Source: Phoenicibacter congonensis
GTDB taxonomy: Bacteria > Actinomycetota > Coriobacteriia > Coriobacteriales > Eggerthellaceae
Reading direction: 5' to 3'
NCBI RefSeq assembly: GCF_900169485.1
Contig: NZ_LT821227.1
Location: 620,001-684,000, forward strand
Length of the DNA: 64,000 nt
The translations under genes were made by a program, and so were the position numbers. A model generated the notes under the pieces. It saw nothing but the letters and a program-made list of their open reading frames with translations. It had not been told where the DNA came from and made no database searches. This document shows, piece by piece, positions 41,175-50,311 of the stretch (within the stretch, counting starts at the first letter, position 1; every line of letters begins with the position of its first letter).

Positions 41175-44100
41175 ATGTTGACAACTAATAAATTAAAGGT
41201 GTCAGTTGCCTTCGTCGTCGCAATGTTTGTTCTTGGATTTGTTGCATTGTTTCCTTCTTGCGCAATTGCAGAAGAATCAAACGTGGCTGATGGTGTTTCT
41301 GTTTCTGGCACTGCGTGGACTTCAGATGATTTTACCTATGCAGATGTACAAACAGTAACGAGTTCAACTGGGGGCGAACCACTATACCCAGAGGGAGTAA
41401 AGCTCTATGGATGCGACTATTCTAGGCAATTCTACTTAAAAGGAATAGTCGTTAGTGGTTTTTCTGAGTCAGGCGCTCAAAAGTTAGCCGATGGCAACAC
41501 CGACATTGTCATTCCACGAACCGACACAGAAGGAAACGTTTTGATTGGGGTTGGACCTTCAGCTTTTAGAGAAAAAGGTCTCACATCTGTTGAGTTCCCA
41601 ACTGGAATGAAGACTGATTATGTTGATGAGACAACTAAATATGTTTCAAGGCGTGGCAATTTTGTAATTCTAGAAGGGGCTTTTTCAAAAAACAATTTAA
41701 CTGAAGTGAATTTGCCAGAAGGTGTCATCGCTTGCATGCCAAATTCTTTTTTCATGAATAAGTTGGAGACTGTAAAGCTCCCTCGCACAATTTGGTGGAT
41801 AGAAAATCAGGCTTTTGCGAGAAACCAGATCTCTGAGGTCGTGTTCCCTACAACCACAGATTTTCAACTTGAAATCCATGGAAGTGCGTTCGGTTCGAAC
41901 AACATTAAAAGTTTGAGACTTCCTGATTTCACCGCTGTTGTGAATAAGACCGCATTTGTTTTAAACCCAGGACTAGAGGCAATTTCAGATGCTTGCACTA
42001 ATTCCAGCATTAAAAATGGCGGCGGCGTTGTCTACATGTACACCGACAATTTGAATTTGCAAAACCTAGACAGAATCCACACCACCGACAGAGCAACAGA
42101 AAGCCAACACTCATGGTGTCAAAAGCTGATTTCTGAAATTGGAGCCTACAAATCTGACGTTCAGTGGCTCTCGCAAGATTTCACCTATGAAGACACAGAG
42201 AACTATCGTGTCAAAATCACTGGTTTAAGCGAAAGTGGAATTGCAAAAAGAAAGGTTAATCCTGACCTTGCATTCCCCGACGTTGACTCGCGTGGAAGAT
42301 TTGTTGTAGAAATTGCTGGAACAACTAATAATTCAGAATTTGAAGGTGGAGTTTTTGCAACTGCTGATGAAAAACTAAGGTCAGTCACTTTTCCATCACT
42401 TTGCAAAACTATTGGTGAAAACGCCTTTAGATGCGCTGGGTTAATAGATGCTGTGATTAGCAACGACGTTGAGACGATTGGACTTGCTGCTTTTCAGCAG
42501 AACAATCTCTCAAGCATAATCTTGCCTGATTCAGTTAAATCAATTGGCGCAGGTTGTTTTGCTACTAACCCGACTCTTGAGAAAATCGATTTGTCAAATA
42601 GTTTGACAGAAATCCCAGGTGGGGCTTTTGGCTGTAGTGACGGTGTTAATTACATGACGAACCTGACAAGCATAAAAATCCCTGAGTCAATTACATCTAT
42701 TGGGCAAAATGCTTTTGCTGGGAATAACTTTCATGAAATCAACATTCCGAAAAGTGTTAAATCAATTGGCAAGTATGCTTTTTCCACTAAGAACTATTTA
42801 AGCGATGAGTGCAAGTTGACTCTTGAAGAGGGACTTGTGTCGATTGGTGATTATGCGTTCAGAAACAAAGTCATCAAAGAAGTTCATCTCCCAACGACAG
42901 TTGAAGAGTTAAAAGCTAAAACTTTCATTAAGCAATATTCAGATAGCACACATGCTGTTGTAACTAAAGTCTATGTGTCTAAAGAGGTTCAGGCGACAGA
43001 TAAAACGAAATTCCCGACGTCTGAATATCACGAAATTATTTTAGACACGAACAACTTGTGGGTTGCAAGCGACTTTACCTATGACAACGTTGTTTCTTCT
43101 GGCGGAGATTCAATTCGTGTGGTTACTGGCTTGAGCGAATCAGGACAAACTAAAGCAAGCTCTCATAAAAATCTAGTCATTCCTTCTTCTGACACAACAG
43201 GTGCAACAGTGCAGGGAATTGGCGCAGCTGCATTTAAAGGACAAGAGTTTACGTCAGTTTCATTTGGAAGGGGAACTGGAAAAATCGAGATTGGAGATGA
43301 GGCTTTTGCAGGTTGCAGACTTGATAGCATGGTGTTGCCAGACGAGCTTGTTTCGATTGGCAAATCTTCTTTTGCTGACAACAACTTAACAACCCTAAAC
43401 ATCCCTTCTACTTTGAGCACAATTCCTGAAAGCGCATTTGAGAACAATGCTTTTAAAGAACTCGTTATTCCTGGAAATGTGCACGTTATTGAAAGGAATG
43501 CTTTTTACAATCCAAGCCCAGCAAGCGATTACATTAGCTCGCTTTCTTTAAACGAAGGATTGATGACAGTTGCTGACAATGCTTTTGGTGGACTCATGGC
43601 CACAAAGGCTGAGTTGCCATCCACCGTCTCAGAATTGTCAGAACTTGCTTTTGGAGACACAACCTCAAATCCTGTTGCCCTTCACACCAACTGCAAGGAA
43701 ATTGTTGATGGTCTAACTAACCTCCCTGCTAAAGGCAAAAATTTTGAAACAGTTTACGATAAATTAACCCTCACAGGCTGGTCATCTGAAGACTTCACCT
43801 ATGTCGGATCTGCCATTACTGGTTTCTCTGAGACAGGAAAAGTTAAACGTGAATCTAACCTAAATCTTGTTTTACCAGACGTTTCCCCTGATGGAACAGT
43901 CATAACGGAAATATCAGGTTACGTTGCGCCGACTAAGCTAAGCGACGTTAATCAAACAGTCGTTGATGTGGGAAATCCTGTTTTCGGGGTTCCTGAAAGC
44001 GAGATTTCATTTGGTTCATCTGACAAAGGAAATGTAATTAGTCCTAATGGCTTGAAGTCGGTTATTTTGCCAGCAAGCTTGCAAACAATTGGCGAGAACG

Positions 44101-45746
44101 CTTTTAGATACAACAATCTTGAGATAGTTCAATTCCCAGAAACGCTAACCTCCATTGGAACAACTGCTTTTAAGGGGAACAAGCTCACTAACATCTATCT
44201 TCCCGATTCTGTCACAAGTTGTGGCGATGGATGTTTTTCTAACAACAACATTACGAAGGCTCGTCTCTCCGAGCAAATGCCAATTATTCCTGACGGCTTC
44301 CTTTCGATGAACATTCGCATGGAAAACATCACTTTGCCTGAGTGCATTACCGACATTGGGCAAACTGCCTTTGCTGGTGCTCGTTTAACAGAACTTACTA
44401 TCCCATCAAATGTCACACACATCGGAAGAAAAGCGTTTCATTTGCATCACTTGTCGGAGCTGACGATTCCGGGAAATGTCAAAACTATCGATGACAATGC
44501 TTTTGAAGGCACATTCAAAGGACAAACATTAAAGAGCCTAACCATCGAAGAAGGTGTTGAGTCTATTGGAAATGGCTGTTTTAAAGAGGGTCTTTTGGCA
44601 GAAGTCACTCTTCCTGCAAGCGTTAAATCTTTTGGATATAAAGTCTTTGAGAACAATGTCGGCATTGACCCAGAAAAGGGTGATCACAGAGTAAAAGTTC
44701 TTTATTCTGATGCTTCACAGGGGTCTCTCTTCACTGAAGGTGACAACACGGTTTTGATTGAAAAAGTTGACGAACCAATTGGAAATCCTATTAATGTCAC
44801 AAGACTTTCAGGTGATGATTGTTATGGGACAAATCTCGACACTATCAAAAACGACATCGAAACCAACGGTTTGCCAACCGGTGTCATAGTTTGTGGCACA
44901 AGCCATTATCTTGACTCATTGAGCGCTGCTGCTCTTTCGGGAATGTTGGACTATCCTGTTTTGCTTGTAAATGGTTCCGACGATGCTATTAATTCGACAT
45001 CTTTAGAGGCTCTAAATGAGCTAACTGGCGGTGGCTCTAGAACTCTTGACATCATAGTGCTTGGGGGCAAATTTGCTATCTCTGATGGCATCGAAAGTGA
45101 ACTTTGCGCCTATGACAGAGATGGTGCATGCGATCGAATCTTTGGTGATGATGGATATGCAACCAACCGAGCGGTTTATGATTTTGGAAACACACGTGGA
45201 TCTTGGAACGCAAACGAAGTTCTCGTTGCTTCAGGTGCGGGCTATCATGACGCACTCGGGGCTGGAAGCTATGCAATGGCAAATGATTCTTTCATCTTGT
45301 TAGTCAATCCCTATGGTGATAATGCACCGATGGCAGAAAAGGCTTCGCATCATGCAAAAGCCACAGTGCTTGGCGGCTTCTTTGCTGTCCCCCAAGATGT
45401 TGAAAATTCGTTGACATCATCTGGAATTGCTACTTCAAGAATTGCTGGCGATGACGCATATCAAACAAACATTGCTTTCGTAACCTATGCAGTTGCTCAA
45501 GGAATGTCGCTAGAAGGTGCAGGTTTTAGTTCTGGACTTGGTTACTATGACGCCCTTGGCTCTTCACACAATCTTGGCAAAACTAAAAGCGTCATGTTCC
45601 TTGCTTCGCTGGATGAGAGTCTCAATCAAGGAGCCTATGATTTAATGAAGAGCTCTGGCGCTAGCATCAAAAACGCTAAAGTTTTTGGCGGTTTGGCTGT
45701 CATTTCATCTACAACCGAAAATGCTATTAGGACTGTCCTGCAATAA
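41175..45746 (+). CDS. giant BspA-type leucine-rich-repeat surface protein with CWB2 anchor
   Basis: A 1523-aa secreted protein from the ATG at 41175, which follows AAGGAG; upstream in-frame codons back to 41043 lack a site. The signal peptide ends near CAIA (about 31). Four blocks each begin with a W-x3-DFTY...GLSESG cap (about residues 44, 330, 629 and 869) and continue into LRR_5/BspA repeats of the form LPDSVxxIGxxAFxxNxL. Three CWB2 repeats close the protein (about 1208-1523). BspA-type proteins commonly bind host matrix or other bacteria; that function is inferred. This is the last of the five giant CWB2 genes and is followed by a strong terminator. Confidence 0.9.
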   Translation: MLTTNKLKVSVAFVVAMFVLGFVALFPSCAIAEESNVADGVSVSGTAWTSDDFTYADVQTVTSSTGGEPLYPEGVKLYGCDYSRQFYLKGIVVSGFSESGAQKLADGNTDIVIPRTDTEGNVLIGVGPSAFREKGLTSVEFPTGMKTDYVDETTKYVSRRGNFVILEGAFSKNNLTEVNLPEGVIACMPNSFFMNKLETVKLPRTIWWIENQAFARNQISEVVFPTTTDFQLEIHGSAFGSNNIKSLRLPDFTAVVNKTAFVLNPGLEAISDACTNSSIKNGGGVVYMYTDNLNLQNLDRIHTTDRATESQHSWCQKLISEIGAYKSDVQWLSQDFTYEDTENYRVKITGLSESGIAKRKVNPDLAFPDVDSRGRFVVEIAGTTNNSEFEGGVFATADEKLRSVTFPSLCKTIGENAFRCAGLIDAVISNDVETIGLAAFQQNNLSSIILPDSVKSIGAGCFATNPTLEKIDLSNSLTEIPGGAFGCSDGVNYMTNLTSIKIPESITSIGQNAFAGNNFHEINIPKSVKSIGKYAFSTKNYLSDECKLTLEEGLVSIGDYAFRNKVIKEVHLPTTVEELKAKTFIKQYSDSTHAVVTKVYVSKEVQATDKTKFPTSEYHEIILDTNNLWVASDFTYDNVVSSGGDSIRVVTGLSESGQTKASSHKNLVIPSSDTTGATVQGIGAAAFKGQEFTSVSFGRGTGKIEIGDEAFAGCRLDSMVLPDELVSIGKSSFADNNLTTLNIPSTLSTIPESAFENNAFKELVIPGNVHVIERNAFYNPSPASDYISSLSLNEGLMTVADNAFGGLMATKAELPSTVSELSELAFGDTTSNPVALHTNCKEIVDGLTNLPAKGKNFETVYDKLTLTGWSSEDFTYVGSAITGFSETGKVKRESNLNLVLPDVSPDGTVITEISGYVAPTKLSDVNQTVVDVGNPVFGVPESEISFGSSDKGNVISPNGLKSVILPASLQTIGENAFRYNNLEIVQFPETLTSIGTTAFKGNKLTNIYLPDSVTSCGDGCFSNNNITKARLSEQMPIIPDGFLSMNIRMENITLPECITDIGQTAFAGARLTELTIPSNVTHIGRKAFHLHHLSELTIPGNVKTIDDNAFEGTFKGQTLKSLTIEEGVESIGNGCFKEGLLAEVTLPASVKSFGYKVFENNVGIDPEKGDHRVKVLYSDASQGSLFTEGDNTVLIEKVDEPIGNPINVTRLSGDDCYGTNLDTIKNDIETNGLPTGVIVCGTSHYLDSLSAAALSGMLDYPVLLVNGSDDAINSTSLEALNELTGGGSRTLDIIVLGGKFAISDGIESELCAYDRDGACDRIFGDDGYATNRAVYDFGNTRGSWNANEVLVASGAGYHDALGAGSYAMANDSFILLVNPYGDNAPMAEKASHHAKATVLGGFFAVPQDVENSLTSSGIATSRIAGDDAYQTNIAFVTYAVAQGMSLEGAGFSSGLGYYDALGSSHNLGKTKSVMFLASLDESLNQGAYDLMKSSGASIKNAKVFGGLAVISSTTENAIRTVLQ

Positions 45747-45865
45747 ATTTCATCTGGCGCATGCATTTAAGGATCTTTAGTTAAAGGTTAGTGGGTGTAT
45801 AAGGGCCGAAAAATTGGTTAGTCATTATTTGCATTGCGAAGTTTAAAGAGCATCAGTCACCCTTG

Positions 45866-45889
45866 GCACCCTTCGGGGTGCTTTTTTTT
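45866..45889 (+). terminator. strong intrinsic terminator with TTCG tetraloop
   Basis: GCACCC (45866-45871), loop TTCG, GGGTGC (45876-45881), then eight T. It is 120 bases after the stop of the LRR surface gene. Confidence 0.92.
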
Positions 45890-46191
45890 CTGTGCAAGTC
45901 GCAACCATTTCATGGATTAAACATCATCTTGATGCTGGGGTTTGCGCCGACAGCTAAGTGTGCAAATTAACGACCATTTCCAGATTAAAATGCAACTTTG
46001 TTTTGTGGCTAATTCTATTTTTTTCTATTCTTCTTTGTTGATTTTTGTGGTTCAGCCCATCAGTTAGATGGATTTAAGCTGACTCGCTTTGCGGCGCTAT
46101 CTTAAAGTCTGAGGTCCTTATTTGACTGCCTTTGCGGTCTTTATGGGCAAAATTGAGATGATTTTCCTGTGAGCTCAAACCAAGATTCTAG
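45890..46191. other. non-coding spacer
   Basis: About 300 bases between the terminator and the end of the convergent acyltransferase gene. I see no plausible coding frame, RNA fold or repeat in it. Confidence 0.5.
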
Positions 46192-49092
46192 TTAGTGAGA
46201 TTTATTTGTGAAAACTAGAAAAAACAGTGGAATTGAGATTACGAGTGGATATATGTATCTAAACAAACACACTGGTGATAAAAAGTAGGTCACAATCAAA
46301 CCTAAAGTCAAGAGAATCGGAAGCGTTAGGTCTCCTCTTTTCCTACAGATTGCCGCCATCATGCAAGTGACAAAAAGCATGAAATAAAACCCGCTTTTAA
46401 CTCCAATTGAGAGGATTGGGATGTCATTCCAGCTAGTCGATTTGAACCATTCTGCAATTTTGTTGTCAATGGCAGGGATCAGACTAGTGCGAGGAATGTC
46501 AATGTAGTTGGGGTTAATGTTTGTTCCTGTTGATGTTTGATATTCAACATAGGGATGATACATTCGAGGGTCGGGGTAGTTTTTGGCTGGATACCAAAAG
46601 CCAAGTGAATTCATCAGAAACGCATCAACATATGATTTCGGGCATTTTAGGCCAATCGACACATAAAGCTTGAGATATTTTCCCAAATCGTTTTTGACAT
46701 AGTTTTGGTTCAGCCTATCCTTTGCAACATCAGAGATCTCACTTTGCCCCCAATACCATGAGCAATCAGTTGGTGCATAGCCATATGCTTCGGTGTTGTA
46801 GGCCTGTATATAGATTAAAATTTCGTCATCATTAAAGCGCTCAGGGTGTTCTTCAAGAGCCCTGGCCATTTGCTGAGACGGGATTGATGACATCTCACGA
46901 ATCGTCACTTTTGAGCCTGAAACCCCAAGTGCTGAGAAGAATGGCCCTGATATCGCATAGAAGGCCGCAATTGAAATTAACCCTGCAGCAAGCAGTTTTT
47001 TCTGTTTGTGCCTCACAAGATAGGGAATTGCCAACACAATCATGACCAGAAATGCATATGCTCCGTTGTTTCGCATCAGCATCATGAGTACGCACCAGAC
47101 ACAAAGTGGAAGCATGTTTTTGGCAGTTATAGTCTCATTATTGGTGATTTTGCTCCCAAGCTTGGTTAGCTCAATTAGTGCTAGCAAAAAGAAAGTGCCA
47201 AAGAGCACATCTTGACAAGTTGAAATGCGTGTGATTAATGCAAAGGGGAACAACGCAGAGAACAAAAGTGTTGCAACGAAAAAGACAAAACTTTTTGATC
47301 TGTCCAGAACGAAAATGCACAACTTATACAGTGCATAAATGCTGAAAGACGCTTGAATTATCATTGCAATTGAAAGTCCAAGACCAGTTGAGGCAACGGA
47401 TTTTCCAATGTTTATGCAAGTGCCAAGCAACGCGGAATACAGAACTGAATATTGTGTTCTCAAAGGCACGATGGAATTCAAGAACTGTAACACGTGGTTC
47501 CCGCCGTCGTAGGCATAAAGTCCAGGAAACATGATTAAGAACATCATGAATTGAGGAACTGCAAGAATAAAAACTGTGATTATCTTCAATCTTCTGGTTG
47601 GTTTCAAGCATCCGTTTTTGCCTTTTGCAATCTCTTTTGTTGACTTGTAATTGCTTGAGTGTCTTCCCTTTACAGTTTCGCTTGGAGCGAAATGCTCGCT
47701 ATTTGCTTTGCGCTCTGTACTTTCATTGTCCTTAAAAGCGTGTTTGACATTTGAGTTTTCTGCCCATCCTTCAATAACATGCTTTTTTGGTTTTAGGACA
47801 AACAAACAAATTGGAGAAACTAAAATCATGGCGGAAATGATTTTAGCAACGGTTAAAAGTCGCCACTCAACTGCTGAATTTGTGTCTAGTTGATAACCAA
47901 GCACAAAAACTATTGAGACATATGCCGACAAAGCTAACGTGCAAATAATTAACCTTAGAGTGAAGCAACGCTTGCAGGTTGCAACCTCGTGAGAATAACG
48001 ACTTGTGTTTTTAGCTGAGTATAATTCTGCTGAATTTTTTTCCGCTGGATAGTCGTTTAGGCTTCCCTGTTGGTTCTCACATTCGTTCTTTCTGAGAGAT
48101 TTGATTAGTGCGCTTGAAACAACACCAAGTAATATCGAGACGACCAGGGTTAAAAACCAGAGCTCCAAACGAGGCGATGTAATTAAAGACTGGGCGCATT
48201 CGCTTGCAGTTGCAATGCTTCTTCCCATGCATGCCATGACCCAGTCCCTAACGGCGAGATGAATGACATATGCAATCATTATTGGTTGGTTTCCAATTTT
48301 TGCAGCAGCTGCAAAAAGTTTTTGCGCTGATGGGTTGTCGGTTTGAGACGCTGGATATTTTATTGCAAGCACGAACAAACAAAACACAAGGACATATGTC
48401 GACGCATAGATTTCCTGCCAGCCAAACAGCAGACATTCTCCGTAAGATAGAAGCGCGGCAACGAGCGAGCCGATTGTTAAACCTGGCGTTTTCTTCTTTT
48501 TAAACTTTTCCTCGTTTTCCCGAACAAAAAGACCTAGTGAGAAACAGGGGATTCCCATGAAGAGCCATGTTCTGAAATAGGGGACATCTGGTTCAAACAA
48601 TCCAAGAAGTTCTTTTGTGATAAACATGAATGCAAAAAGCAAAATTGAAATCGCATAAAACGCCTTGTTCGAAATCTTGAGTTTCTTCGTCACAAGAACT
48701 ATTGCATAAACATAGACGAGTGCTGGCAAAAACCACAAGTGGCCAACAGCTCCAGTTTGATTGAAAAGAATGAAATTAATGTAGGTGCTTTTACTATTTA
48801 AGTTTGCGAAGAATGCATCGGATCCGCCCCAAATGTTGAGGATTGAGATGAGCAAATAAAAACAAAGAGAGACTGCAAACAGTACTAATATTTTTTTCAG
48901 TCTTTTTAAGATTTTCTTCGCGTTTGAATTGTAGGAAAAGAACCCCGAGACCGCAAAAAAGATGGGAACTCCAATTCTTGACAAGCAATTAAACAGCCAC
49001 TCGATGCTCGTTGTTGGCGTTGCCATGTGAAGATAGACTACGCCTGCAAAAGATACAATTTTTAGTATGTCGAGAGTTTTGTTGCGACCCAT
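46192..49092 (-). CDS. acyltransferase-3 fused to a DUF6020-type polytopic membrane protein
   Basis: A fusion of about 966 aa. Residues 1-350 are an acyltransferase-3 domain (KTLDILKIVSFAGVVYLHMA with the conserved histidine, GVPIFFAVSGFF, about ten helices). A charged linker follows to about 500. The C-terminal half is a DUF6020-like multi-helix protein resembling GT-C glycosyltransferases (FPGLYAYDGGNHVLQFLN, TRISTCQDVLFGTF, LMRNNGAYAFLVMI). The family is frequent in Gram-positive glycan loci. I place the start at MGRNKTLD (49092): the longer frame to 49158 begins in a duplicated coaC fragment and has no ribosome-binding site. No site is obvious at 49092 either. Likely role: modifying or elongating a lipid-linked glycan outside the membrane. 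Confidence 0.8.
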   Translation of the reverse strand: MGRNKTLDILKIVSFAGVVYLHMATPTTSIEWLFNCLSRIGVPIFFAVSGFFSYNSNAKKILKRLKKILVLFAVSLCFYLLISILNIWGGSDAFFANLNSKSTYINFILFNQTGAVGHLWFLPALVYVYAIVLVTKKLKISNKAFYAISILLFAFMFITKELLGLFEPDVPYFRTWLFMGIPCFSLGLFVRENEEKFKKKKTPGLTIGSLVAALLSYGECLLFGWQEIYASTYVLVFCLFVLAIKYPASQTDNPSAQKLFAAAAKIGNQPIMIAYVIHLAVRDWVMACMGRSIATASECAQSLITSPRLELWFLTLVVSILLGVVSSALIKSLRKNECENQQGSLNDYPAEKNSAELYSAKNTSRYSHEVATCKRCFTLRLIICTLALSAYVSIVFVLGYQLDTNSAVEWRLLTVAKIISAMILVSPICLFVLKPKKHVIEGWAENSNVKHAFKDNESTERKANSEHFAPSETVKGRHSSNYKSTKEIAKGKNGCLKPTRRLKIITVFILAVPQFMMFLIMFPGLYAYDGGNHVLQFLNSIVPLRTQYSVLYSALLGTCINIGKSVASTGLGLSIAMIIQASFSIYALYKLCIFVLDRSKSFVFFVATLLFSALFPFALITRISTCQDVLFGTFFLLALIELTKLGSKITNNETITAKNMLPLCVWCVLMMLMRNNGAYAFLVMIVLAIPYLVRHKQKKLLAAGLISIAAFYAISGPFFSALGVSGSKVTIREMSSIPSQQMARALEEHPERFNDDEILIYIQAYNTEAYGYAPTDCSWYWGQSEISDVAKDRLNQNYVKNDLGKYLKLYVSIGLKCPKSYVDAFLMNSLGFWYPAKNYPDPRMYHPYVEYQTSTGTNINPNYIDIPRTSLIPAIDNKIAEWFKSTSWNDIPILSIGVKSGFYFMLFVTCMMAAICRKRGDLTLPILLTLGLIVTYFLSPVCLFRYIYPLVISIPLFFLVFTNKSH

Positions 49093-49150
49093 CAACAACA
49101 TTATATTTTGTTTCGCACGAACAAAACTCAGCAAAGTAGCGACAGAATTA

Positions 49151-49298
49151 TGAAGCAATCATACAACAAGGAATGAGTGCCACGCCACACGTCTATTATC
49201 CCGCGCGAGCTTGCGCCTTATTTGATTGCACCTGCTACTGGAAACACAATTGCCAAGCTCGCTTGTGGTATGGCCGATGATGCAGTTTGCGCATGTGC
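49151..49298 (+). pseudogene. decayed duplicate fragment of the CoaC-like flavoprotein gene
   Basis: 49176-49298 matches 55961-56082 (the PHVYYPARA...PATANTIAKLACGMADDAVCAC region) with only a few substitutions and one inserted base, which shifts the frame. Just before it, tgaagcaat (49151-49159) matches the sequence at the flavoprotein start codon, so the fragment looks like a copy with an internal deletion. It lies directly upstream of the importer promoter. Confidence 0.85.
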
Positions 49299-49337
49299 TA
49301 TTCGTTTGGAATACACCTCGTCCGTTTGCCGGAAAGT

Positions 49338-49366
49338 TTGACCGCATTTCTTAACAGTCATAAAAT
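49338..49366 (+). promoter_or_regulatory. promoter of the ABC importer operon
   Basis: -35 TTGACC (49338-49343), a 17-base spacer, and -10 TAAAAT (49361-49366). The leader to the first gene is about 115 bases. It contains the inverted repeat CTGCAA/TTGCAG (49386-49391 and 49406-49411) and a GGGC-GCTT-GCCC hairpin (49434-49445) followed eight bases later by a T-rich run, possible operator or attenuator elements. Confidence 0.65.
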
Positions 49367-49490
49367 ATATATGAACAAGGTTAAACTGCAAAATTTGTTC
49401 TGCACTTGCAGTATATTCCTGCAAAAGAGATGTGGGCGCTTGCCCTGAAGTTGTTTCTTTTTTAGCTCTGCGCATTTTAATAGGAGTAAA

Positions 49491-50309
49491 TTGCCCAAAG
49501 AGATTCTGTGTATTGGGCAGAAAGAAGCATATATGAATTCCGATTCGAAGAAACCGTCTAATCCGACGGTCGACTTGGTGGGCATTCACAAGTCTTTTAA
49601 TCACGTTAGAGCTCTTGTAGACGCAAATTTGCAAGCGTTCCCTGGAGAGGTGCTTGCGATTGTTGGGGATAACGGTGCGGGGAAGTCTACACTCATAAAG
49701 ATTCTATCGGGAGTTTTAAAGCCCGATTCTGGTTTGATAAAAGTCAATGGCAAGGAATATGATTCACTCACGGTAACCGAGTCATTGAATGCGGGAATTT
49801 CGACTGTTTATCAAGATTTATCTCTTGGAAACTCACTGGATGTTGCCTCAAACATTTTTATTGGAACTGAACTCACTAAATTCGGGTTTCTTGATTCAAA
49901 AAAAATGCACGAACAATCCAAAAAGCTTCTTAAAGAACTCGAAGTTGACATTCCTGACACTCATGCAATTGTTGGAGATTTGAGCGGCGGTCAACGCCAA
50001 GGGGTGGCTGTTGCACGTTTGGTCCATCACGGTGGAAACATACTTATTTTTGATGAACCAACAGCTGCAATGGGTGTTGTTGAGTCTGACCACACATTGA
50101 AATTCATAAAGTCTCTTGCGAAAAAAGGAATGACTGTTGTTCTGATTTGCCACAATTTGTCACAGGTTTTTGAATTTGCTGACAGACTTGCTGTTATGAG
50201 ACACGGAAGCGTTCTTGTTGAGAAAAGTATTTATGACATCTCAATGAAGAATGTGCTTGAGATCTTAACAACTGCAGATGGCGCTAAAAGAATTGAGCAG
50301 GAGCTATAA
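49491..50309 (+). CDS. sugar-type ABC importer ATPase (single nucleotide-binding domain)
   Basis: A 272-aa ATPase related to FrcA and to half of RbsA/MglA. Walker A is GDNGAGKST, signature LSGGQRQGVAVAR, Walker B ILIFDEPTAAMG, with the Q-loop in STVYQDLSLG and switch histidine in VLICHN. RbsA-type partners normally have two such domains on one chain; the single-domain form implies a homodimer. The TTG at 49491 has TAGGAG four bases upstream; ATG 49533 (MNSDSKKP) is an alternative with a weaker site. It precedes the permease by 2 bases. Substrate probably a carbohydrate or riboside, judging from family and neighbours. Confidence 0.88.
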   Translation: MPKEILCIGQKEAYMNSDSKKPSNPTVDLVGIHKSFNHVRALVDANLQAFPGEVLAIVGDNGAGKSTLIKILSGVLKPDSGLIKVNGKEYDSLTVTESLNAGISTVYQDLSLGNSLDVASNIFIGTELTKFGFLDSKKMHEQSKKLLKELEVDIPDTHAIVGDLSGGQRQGVAVARLVHHGGNILIFDEPTAAMGVVESDHTLKFIKSLAKKGMTVVLICHNLSQVFEFADRLAVMRHGSVLVEKSIYDISMKNVLEILTTADGAKRIEQEL

Positions 50310-50311
50310 AC

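Noticed and set aside
24387-45746. CRISPR array or insertion sequence within the repeat-rich region
   Set aside because: The repeats are long coding modules without spacers, and I saw no transposase, terminal inverted repeats or target duplications.
49093-49158. Upstream extension of the acyltransferase/DUF6020 fusion
   Set aside because: It starts at a TTG without a ribosome-binding site, inside the duplicated flavoprotein fragment.
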